Origin: Nitzschia sp. DOCU1 | Taxonomy: Eukaryota; Bacillariophyta; Bacillariophyceae; Bacillariales; Bacillariaceae | Assembly: GCA_951394045.1 (NCBI GenBank) | Contig: CATOAN010000003.1 | Span: forward strand, 1 to 20,585 | Direction: 5' to 3' | Length of the DNA: 20,585 nucleotides | The notes under the pieces: generated by a model | The model's database searches: none | Told to the model about the DNA's origin: nothing | What the model saw: only the letters and a program-made list of their open reading frames with translations | Program-made: the position numbers and the translations under genes | Shown: piece by piece, positions 1 to 9,400 of the stretch | Numbering within the stretch: the first letter of the stretch is position 1 | How the letters are laid out: every line of letters starts with the position of its first letter

Positions 1-2713
1 TAGCCGAAGAAGTACTTCATGAAGAGGAAGAACACGAGCCATCTTTTGCGGTGCTCTTCCCTTCTTTCACCTTGGCTGTGGGCGTCGTCATCTTCTACGT
101 ACTTTCCAGGTATATAAAGATGTTGCCGTACACTGCCGTGATGTTTCTCGTTGGGACCCTGATGGGAATTGCTTCGGTCTTAACCGAAAACAACTCAGCT
201 CTCACGAAAACCCTGCAAGCTTGGATCTCCATCAACTCTGAGGTGCTCCTGCTCGTTTTCCTTCCTGGTCTCATTTTTAGGGATGCCTTTGGACAGAATG
301 TGCATCTATTCGTTTACTCGTTGAATCAGCTTTTAATTTTCGCCTTTCCGATGGTGTTGGCAGGCACTGCAATGGGGGCTCTAATTGGATATTACATTTT
401 CCCGTTTGGTTGGAGTTTCAATCTTGCAATGACCGTAGGCAGTATTTTGGCCGCGACCGACCCCGTCGCTGTCGCAGCGCTGCTGGAAGAAGTGGGGGCA
501 CCGCCCCGCCTCAAGGTTCACATTGCGGGGGAATCTCTACTCAACGACGGTTCGGCCATTGTGTTCTTTTCAATTTTCTCTCAGAGATATTATGCAGAAT
601 TTGGCATTCCGGGCTTTGGTGAAGATATTGACGTCAAGAAAGGAATCGGACTATTTTGTAAGAAGGCTCTGGGTGGTACGGCTGCTGGCTTATTTTTTGG
701 AGCCGCCTTGGTGGGCTGTCTCTTTTTGCTCAATCGCCGGTTTAGTCGAGAGGAAAATGTAGTGCAGGTCACGGCAATCATTGGTGTCGCATACCTGAAC
801 TATTACGTCGCAGATTTTATCTGGGAAACAAGTGGTGTTATTGCTACGGTGGTTGCTGGTGTCTTCGTAAAGATGATAGGTCGTGCCATGGTGAACGACC
901 TCAAGCTGCTGGAAGATTTCTTGACGTTGGTCGAACACATCCTGAACACCGTTCTCTTTACACTCGGAGGGGTGGTTTGGGGTGCCGTCATTGCTACTGG
1001 TGAAGCAGGTGGAGTCTGGGGGGCCAGGGAATGGGGGTATTTGATCCTCCTATACGTTCTGTTACATGTCATTCGGATTATACAATTTGTAGTCGCGTAC
1101 CCCATTACAGTCCGGATCGGGCTCAAGACAAACTGGGCAGAAACTGCGTTCCAAATCTTCGGTGGGCTCCGTGGTGCTGTGGGGATCGCCCTGGCGATCG
1201 CTCTGGACAACACAGTCGCCCTTGTCACAGGAGGCAAAGACGAGACTGAAGCTGAGATCCACACCCAACAAGCGTTTGCGATGGTATGTCCTTGCAATGA
1301 TCTCTGGGTTGACATTTTCGCTTGACTTATATCCTTGTGTTTGTTTCCTACGCCCTTTGTTAGATTGGTGGGATGGCCTTTCTCACCCTTGTCCTCAACG
1401 GTATAACGGCGGGGCCATTCCTGAGAAAACTTGGACTTGCTGACTCCTCCGACGCTCGGCGGCGAATCGTCGACGCTTATAGAGTCCGGTTTCGCTCAGC
1501 TTTGGTAGACGAGATGGTGAGGCTTTTGTGTCAGAGTAGATTTCGCCACGTCAATTTCGCCCTTGTCAAACATCATGTGCACTACTTAGATACCTTGACA
1601 AAGTCGCAACTGCTTGGAGCCGTCCAAAAGTACAAGTCGACTGTTCCAGCTGAAGAATATACTCCGCCACACCTGCAGCGAATTTTGCCGTACGTGATTG
1701 ATGATGTTGGGGGTCCATTGAGTGAAGGCTTTGCGGAAGTCGAGCAACAGCTGATCAAGGATCACGAAAACCACGAGAGGAATACTCGAATTGCACAGCG
1801 AGTCAAGAGTCGACGAATGAAAAAGTTCAAAGGGTACTCAACCAGCAATTTGCGCTTCTTAATGGAAGAAAATTTCCTTTCATCGCAAGAGCTTCGGGTG
1901 CTTTTCATTTCGATCTTGAGAGCAGCCTACGACTCTCAAGTCGAGCATGGAGAACTTGACGACTCGCACATTCTTGCAGTGACCCTTAACCAGAGTCTTG
2001 AATTAGCTCTGGACGCAGTCTCAAACGGAAAGCCTTTAAACGACTGGGAGTTGTTGAAATTAATTCACGACCCCTTTGTGAAGGCATCGGCTACAATAAA
2101 AAACCTCACTGTGTCCAAAAAAGTATTGGGCTCCATGACGGCAAAACGAGGCCGCGTTGGAATCCGGAGTCAGGCTGAGGACATGTACATTGAACGCTCT
2201 TTGAGCTTCATGGCGGGGCATAGAGCTGCACAAGCTGCATTTGAAATCGAGTTGCAAGATGCAGACAGCGAGCTGACCGAGGGGGCAAAAATTGTCATGG
2301 AAGAGAGCAAGAACCAGTGCAAGCTGGCAGAAGATGTACTCAAGGGATTCGACGGAAAGACGACTGAACTTGCCATTTCCCACAAATTTTGCAAAATATT
2401 GTTGACCACGTGCATTCACTACGTTGAGAAACTGGTGTCTGTTCGGCTGCTGAAAGAAGCCGAAGCTGAGCCTTGGGTTGAGGAAATTGAAGAGTATCTA
2501 GACCATGTCGTGTCTTGCGATATGGATCACCACCCAGGCGAAAAACCGTCAGAAGAATCGAATCATGTTCAGGGTCTTTCTTGGCTTGTGAATACGGGTA
2601 GGACCGAAGAAGATGTGACCGAAGAAGGGAAGCAACCGAGGGAAGAACAAGCATTACTAGACAAGATGGAAGATGATCCCATCCTTAGACGACCGATGCA
2701 AGATGGTCCATGA
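1..2713 (+). CDS. Na+/H+ antiporter, CPA1/SOS1-like, tandem copy 1 (5' partial)
   Basis: The frame is already open at the left edge (codons from base 3) and corresponds to residue 53 onward of copy 2, so about 52 N-terminal residues including the signal peptide lie outside. Exon 1 ends at 1283, a phase-0 GT-AG intron spans 1284-1363 (80 bp), and exon 2 runs 1364-2713. About 12 hydrophobic segments carry the CPA1 exchanger signatures TDPVA, GESLLNDG and GLRGAVG. This family exchanges Na+ (or K+) for H+ across a membrane. The roughly 440-residue C-terminal tail is hydrophilic and presumably cytosolic. The tail ends in DGP, earlier and differently from copy 2, apparently because of a 17-nt length difference that shifts frame. 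The family call is secure; substrate and membrane location are inferred. Confidence 0.9.
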
Positions 2714-3002
2714 CATGTTTTCGGCGAAAGGGGATGGTGAAAGGGGAACCGAAAGTGTGGGGGAAGCACCCCCCAAGAAAAATCAGGAGACGTCGGATCT
2801 GACGTTCGCGCGTCTGCGCTCACCATCAGTGAGGCGAAGGTCGCAACCCTGCTGCTTCGCCGCATCTTCATGATTGCGCTGGCTGATGGGCACAATGGAT
2901 GACGACAGGCTTTTCGCTAGCTAATCAAAATTAGAAATACAAATATCAAGCCCTACTACACTCTTGCGAGGTTAATATCAAAAGCCTCGTTCTACTGTTC
3001 AA
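2714..3002. other. Spacer between the two antiporter copies
   Basis: It must contain the 3' UTR of copy 1 and the promoter of copy 2. No RNA gene or element was recognised. Up to 2873 one frame (from 2673) stays open and begins by reproducing the VHDM motif of copy 2's C-terminus, suggesting former coding sequence. Confidence 0.6.
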
Positions 3003-5902
3003 ATGTTGACTTGGCAACGCCTCAGGTATTGTGCCTTTCTCCTGTTGTGGCAACTACTGCTCCTGGTGAATCCGGTGCGGTCAGAAGAAGGAACGAATGA
3101 CACGGGCATCGACGAGTTTGTTGAAGAGGGCGAGAACGACGTGGACGATGCGCTGCTAGCCGAAGAAGAACTTCGTGAAGATGAAGAACACGAGCCAGCT
3201 TTTGCGGTGCTCTTCCCTTCTTTCACCTTGGCTGTGGGCGTCGTCATCTTCTACGTACTTTCCAGGTATATAAAGATGTTGCCGTACACTGCCGTGATGT
3301 TTCTCATTGGGACCCTGATGGGAATTGCTTCGGTTGTAACCGGTAACCACTCAGCTCTCACGAAAACCCTGCAAGCTTGGATCTCCATCAACTCTGAGGT
3401 GCTCCTGCTCGTTTTCCTTCCTGGTCTCATTTTCAAGGATGCCTTTGGACAGAATGTGCATCTATTCGTTTACTCGTTGAATCAGCTTTTAATTTTCGCC
3501 TTTCCGATGGTGTTGGCAGGCACTGCAATGGGGGCTTTAATTGGATATTACATTTTCCCGTTTGGTTGGAGTTTCAATCTTGCAATGACCGTAGGCAGTA
3601 TTTTGGCCGCGACCGACCCCGTCGCTGTCGCAGCGCTGCTGGAAGAAGTGGGGGCACCGCCCCGCCTCAAGGTTCACATTGCGGGGGAATCTCTACTCAA
3701 CGACGGTTCGGCCATTGTGTTCTTTTCAATTTTCTCTCAGAGATATTATGCAGAATTTGGCATTCCGGGCTTTGGTGAAGATATTGACGTCAAGAAAGGA
3801 ATCGGACTATTTTGTAAGAAGGCTCTGGGTGGTACGGCTGCTGGCTTATTTTTTGGAGCCGCCTTGGTGGGCTGTCTCTTTTTGCTCAATCGCCGGTTTA
3901 GTCGAGAGGAAAATGTAGTGCAGGTCACGGCAATCATTGGTGTCGCATACCTGAACTATTACGTCGCAGATTTTATCTGGGAAACAAGTGGTGTTATTGC
4001 TACGGTGGTTGCTGGTGTCTTCGTAAAGATGATAGGTCGTGCCATGGTGAACGACCTCAAGCTGCTGGAAGATTTCTTGACGTTGGTCGAACACATCCTG
4101 AACACCGTTCTCTTTACACTCGGAGGGGTGGTTTGGGGTGCCGTCATTGCTACTGGTGAAGCAGGTGGAGTCTGGGGGGCCAGGGAATGGGGGTATTTGA
4201 TCCTCCTATACGTTCTGTTACATGTCATTCGGATTATACAATTTGTAGTCGCGTACCCCATTACAGTCCGGATCGGGCTCAAGACAAACTGGGCAGAAAC
4301 TGCGTTCCAAATCTTCGGTGGGCTCCGTGGGGCCGTTGGCATTGCCTTGGCGATCGCTCTGGACAACACAGTTGCGTTTATCACTGGAGGCGAGGACGAG
4401 ACTGCAGCTGAGATCCATACCCAACAAGCGTTTGCGATGGTATGTCCTTGCAATGATCTCTGGGTTGACATTTTCGCTTGACTTATATCCTTGTGTTTGT
4501 TTCCTACGCCCTTTGTTAGATTGGTGGGATGGCCTTTCTCACCCTTGTCCTCAACGGTATAACGGCTGGGCCATTCCTGAGAAAACTTGGACTTGCTGAC
4601 TCCTCCGACGCTCGGCGGCGAATCGTCGACGCTTATAGAGTCCGGTTTCGCTCAGCTTTGGTAGACGAGATGGTGAGGCTTTTGTGTCAGAGTAGATTTC
4701 GCCACGTCAATTTCGCCCTTGTCAAACATCATGTGCACTACTTAGATACCTTGACAAAGACACAACTGCTTGGAGCCGTCCAAAAGTACAAGTCGACTGT
4801 TCCAGCTGAAGAATATACCCCCCCACACCTGCAGCGAATTTTGCCGTACGTGATTGACGATGTTGGGGGTCCATTGAGTGAAGGCTTTGCGGAAGTCGAG
4901 CAACAGCTGATCAAGGATCACGAAAACCACGAGAGGAATACTCGAATTGCACAGCGAGTCAAGAGTCGACGAATGAAAAAGTTCAAAGGGTACTCAACCA
5001 GCAATTTGCGCTTCTTAATGGAAGAAAATTTCCTTTCGAACCAAGAGCTTCGGGTGCTTTTCATTTCGATCTTGAGAGCAGCCTACGACTCTCAAGTCGA
5101 GCATGGAGAACTTGACGACTCGCACATTCTTGCAGTGACCCTTAACCAGAGTCTTGAATTAGCTCTGGATGAAGTCTCAAACGGAAAGCCTTTAAACGAC
5201 TGGGAGTTGTTGAAATTAATTCACGACCCCTTTGTGAAGGCATCGACTACAATAAAAAACCTCACTGTGTCCAAAAAAGTATTGGGCTCCATGACGGCAA
5301 AACGAGGCCGCGTTGGAATCCGGAGTCAGGCTGAGGACATGTACATTGAACGCTCTTTGAGCTTCATGGCGGGGCATAGAGCTGCACAAGCTGCATTTGA
5401 AATCGAGTTGCAAGATGCAGACAGCGAGCTGACCGAGGGGGCAAAAATTGTAATGGAAGAGAGCAAGAACCAGTGCAAGCTGGCAGAAGATGTACTCAAG
5501 GGATTCGACGGAAAGACGACTGAACTTGCCATTTCCCACAAATTTTGCAAAATATTGTTGACCACGTGCATTCACTACGTTGAGAAACTGGTGTCTGTTG
5601 GGCTGCTGAAAGAAGCCGAAGCTGAGCCTTGGGTTGAGGAAATTGAAGAGTATCTAGCCCATGTCGCGTCTTGCGATATGGATCATCACCCAGGTGAAAA
5701 GCCGACAGAAGAATCGAATCATCCGGAAGGTGTTTCTTGGCTTGTGAATACGGGCAGGACCGAAGAAGATGCGACCGAAGAAGGGAAGAAAATGAGGGAA
5801 GAAGAAGTATTACTAGACAAGGTGGAAAGTGATCCAATCCTCGGAAGACCGATGGAAGATGACGGCGTTGTCGAGGCTGTCCACGATATGGAGGAGAAGT
5901 AG
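3003..5902 (+). CDS. Na+/H+ antiporter, CPA1/SOS1-like, tandem copy 2 (complete)
   Basis: Exon 1 is 3003-4439, the phase-0 intron 4440-4519 (80 bp, GTATGT...TTAG) and exon 2 4520-5902, giving 939 aa. The ATG at 3003 begins a hydrophobic signal peptide of about 27 residues followed by a strongly acidic linker (about 28-65). The exchanger domain (about 67-500) shows TDPVA at 204-208, GESLLNDG at 228-235 with the family's essential Asp, and GLRGAVG at 440-446. A hydrophilic tail of about 440 residues follows, ending in an acidic VHDMEEK. The layout resembles plant SOS1/NHE proteins: an antiporter core with a long regulatory tail. I could not recognise a cyclic-nucleotide-binding domain in the tail. 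Likely role is Na+ efflux or pH control at the plasma membrane or an endomembrane (inference). It lies 289 bp downstream of copy 1 on the same strand. Confidence 0.93.
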
Positions 5903-6132
5903 TAGGTCAAGGACATTCTCATTCCAACGACCTGAAGCGAGATTAATTCTCTCTACGCGTAGGTCGTCGAATGACGAATATACTGTTGCTCCAACGGTAT
6001 CAAAAGTCAACTAGTAGACGTCTCAATCGTACCTGATGTAGAGTTTACGATAGTTGCCGCCACGCGCGCGCCCAGCAATAATTCGATTCATTCGAGTTGC
6101 TTGAAGGTTTGTTAGGGATGAATGCGGGTATC
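5903..6132. other. Intergenic DNA: antiporter 3' flank up to the retroelement
   Basis: The 230 bp after the antiporter stop contain no gene I can support. They end in TATC immediately before the retroelement LTR, the left member of a probable short target-site duplication. Confidence 0.6.
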
Positions 6133-6364
6133 TGTGTGAAGTTTCCTGTGACTTACTCGTATCCTAAAGATGATAAACAGACGTAAAGCTAAAGACAACC
6201 GTATCCGAGATAAACCAAGATTAGATTGTGCCATTGTTGGCTTACGTATCGCTGATTTCCTTGTTCCGATGACCATTGCGCACTGCGCGCGTGATGAAGC
6301 TCGATTGCGAGGGTGAAGCTCGTTTGACTAATCTGACTTCATGTCACTTCCAGAGATTCGAACA
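6133..6364 (-). repeat. 3' LTR (232 bp)
   Basis: This is the downstream LTR of the minus-strand element, identical to 12608-12837 except for 2 extra bases (CAGAGATTC here, CAGATTC there). The TGAAGCTCG pair is at 6295-6303 and 6314-6322. It should supply the transcript 3' end. Confidence 0.95.
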
Positions 6365-6373
6365 GTCCCTTTG
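6365..6373 (-). other. Polypurine tract of the retroelement
   Basis: In element sense CAAAGGGAC immediately precedes the 3' LTR (TGTTCG). A purine run in this position is the expected primer for plus-strand DNA synthesis. It is short but correctly placed. Confidence 0.6.
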
Positions 6374-6476
6374 ATAGCGCAGCTTCGAAGTAGCTAGCTA
6401 TCAACCTCCGAATCGGGTAATAGTACCTGGTTTATATTCGACGCATTGCCAGGAGGTACCGCCACATTGCGGAAAC

Positions 6477-9400
6477 CTACGCCGTCCCATCTCCCTTTGT
6501 ATCTTCCAATGTCCTAGGCTTCCCGAAATATAATATCTCCTGAAGTAACCTTTTCCTGTCATCCGTTGGAATCGTGGTCTTGGTAAACAGATCTGCTAGA
6601 TTGCATTTCCCATCGATCTTTGCAACCCTGATTGCTTCCCTTGCCGCCTCTTCACGAACAAAGTGATATGAAATCGAATGATGCTTCTTTTGTAACGTTG
6701 AATGAGGTAATGACGTATTCTTGACGACACTTTCATTGTCGCAGAAGATGTTGCTGGGCCCATCAATTGGAACTCCAAACATTCGCAGTTTGTACCTCAA
6801 CGATTTGTTCATCTCGACCGCAACTCGCATTGCGTTGAACTCACTTCCGAATGTAGCGGCTTCCACCGTGTTCTGCTTCTTGGATAGCCACATGATTGGG
6901 GCATTATTCACAAATATCAAGATTCCAGATTGCGACCGACGATTCACAACGTTGCCAGCATGATTGGCATCCACATAAATGACGATGCGAACGGAATTTC
7001 CTTTCGGCACCGGCATGTTCGGTGGTAGTTCCTCTCCATCGACATCATAAAAATCTTTCCAATCAACGGGAACAAACAAGCTCTCGTCAAAATCAATCAA
7101 CAAATCATCGAACACCATTGTCGACCGTTCATGTTTCTGCAAGTAAGCAAATATTTTGTAGACAGTCTCGAGATGTCCAACGCGTGGGGCACAAAGGTGA
7201 GTCGCCAACGACGCTACCTCCGCAAGCATATCAATTCTTCCAAGCTCACACGCCCACCGCAGTACTCCTATCAAATGCATAAAACGAGTCGCCATGTCGT
7301 CGTCCAGTAATGGACTCGTGTCCAACTCCGGCCTATAACTCTTTGGAAATGGCCGATCAGAGTCCTTCATTGGCAGATCACGGCCTTCCAACTTCAAGGT
7401 TTCACGCAAATTCTTAACCGCGCTCTTCACATAATCGTTGGCCGAGATTGCCCAAACCCAACGACCATCAGGTAGTTGATACTTGCCTATGTTTGCCCCG
7501 AGATACCTCTCGGGCGGTGCCACTTCATCATTCTTCAACCGGTACATCCCTGCGATAGCCTTCATTGTTTCCTGCGGTTTGTGCGACATGCACATGATAT
7601 CATCAACATAAACAAGTAGATATTCATAATATTCGCTCCCGTCCGGCTTGATTTGCGGCCTGATGTAAACATCAGGGTCTGCTTTCGAGTCTCGCCATCC
7701 CAAATCAATTAGACTCGTCCTCAGCATATTTCTCCACGCCGCCCCGGACAACCTTATTAATAAATTCATAAATGGTTAGTGTACAAAGCAAATTCTGTGT
7801 TCCCTTTTCCTCTCTCACCGTAGACCATACAGTGCCTTGACGATTAGCATAACTGCCCCCTCGTCGCTGCCGAATTCCGGGCCTGCCACTGTCCAAATCT
7901 TCTCCCGGCAGTCTGCATTTAAATATGCATTGCCTATATCGGCTGCAAGTATGTCCAGATTGTTCAATGCTGCCATCAAAAGAGCAATTCGCACGCTGTC
8001 CCTGGAAACCACCGACGCATAAGTTATCGATGCCGGGGTCTCGGTTGTATGCCCTCCGGCAACAAGTCTGGCTTTTCTTGTGAAGTTACCGTCCATTTTA
8101 ATATCAAATACCATATGGCACTTGATTTCTTGATATCCCACCAGTGTTTTGCCTGACCTTGCCTCCTCAACCGTAACGCCATCTTTCCTTTGAAAAGCTG
8201 GGCGCACGTTCTTCATTTCCTTCATGATGGCATCGTACCAAAGGGTTGTGCCAGTTTCCTCATCAATCTTGAGTGCTTCCTTAACAGAATGTGGTAGCCG
8301 AATGCCAAACTTGTGGGTAGTCCGCCAGTATCTGCTCTTGACCTTCTTGATAATGATATTGCGCTTTCGCAGCACGTCCGAAACCCACCACTTGAATGCG
8401 GGTTCTTCGGCGATCCCATTTCCAATGGCATATTCCGCCACCTCTACTGGATTGCTTTCTTTCAAATCCTTCATGGCAACCCAAGTTGTTGCTCCATCCT
8501 TCCATTCTACCAAAAGATCCCACCCGATGGTGGTGATCTTGGGAATTTGATTCCCATTCCTTGAAGTTACAAAACCATTGTCCTTCTTGATTGCTCGCCG
8601 ATCTGACCTGTGATCCAAGATTTCCTTTAGATAAAAGAATTGGTGACCCTCGTCATCCACCTGCGAGAATAAGTTTTCCGCAATGACATTCGCTGTGTAC
8701 TCCGCCGTCGTCCCATCTGGGAACTTGACTTCGTATTCCCGAGTATTCATGATAGGGTTAGCATTATACTTTCCAATTGGGAGACCGTCTGGTCCCTTTG
8801 CCCTTTTCTTAACGGTCCCTCGCACATATTCATCCCCCTGAGGTAGTAGAACCTCTGCTCCAATGTAAGTATCCAAGGAGTCAGCATCGTGGCCCTCGAC
8901 ATCCATTCCTGGCATGTCTTCACCTTCCACTGCTCCGACAATTTCGTGGTCTTCGGCTTCATCAGCGAATAGATCCTGTTGTCCAAATTTACCTTCCTCG
9001 TTTCTGTCAATGTATTGCTCGTCGTTGAGCGCTTCCTCAAGTTGCCGATCGAACCTCTCTATCCTTCGCCGAGTATCATCATTCTTGTAGTCGTCTTCGA
9101 CCACATGCTGAATCGTTGTGCGAGCCAATACTCTTCCTGATTCGTTCATGACGTAGTCACACAAAGCACCACCAATTCGGTGCGCCACTCCCACAAACCT
9201 ACCAAGTTGTGGATTAATGTCAGCATTTGGGTTGTCCCAATACCAAACACGATCCCAGAAAGAAAAATCAAGCCACTCAGAAATATCCACCGAGTCGCCA
9301 GTGACCCGTTCAACGCCAGTCCTCCCATCCCGGCCTGAAGCAGTGCGAGATAAAATCTCGGCTTCCCATACCATGCCATAATCCCACACTCTCCTTGGGA

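Larger units (their letters stand above)
1..5902. repeat. Tandem gene duplication, 3156-bp period
   Basis: Every aligned position of copy 1 lies 3156 bp before its partner in copy 2 from base 1 until close to the stop codons, including the 80-bp intron. Bases 382-1174 and 1263-1410 look identical to their partners at 3538-4330 and 4419-4566, even at third codon positions. In contrast 1175-1262 differs at about 15 sites, and smaller difference clusters lie near 10-45, 175-200 and 279-281. The duplicated unit extends left beyond the window. Confidence 0.93.

Noticed and set aside
803..1315. 170-codon antisense open frame within each antiporter copy
   Set aside because: It is a shadow of a conserved exchanger exon, seen in both copies only because the DNA is duplicated. 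It has no known domain and crosses the antiporter intron donor.
7753..7820. Programmed frameshift or simple stop readthrough joining the two retroelement ORFs
   Set aside because: Both halves are in the same frame, and the 66 bp contain two different stops 13 codons apart plus intron-like borders and a branch site. Splicing is the simpler explanation.
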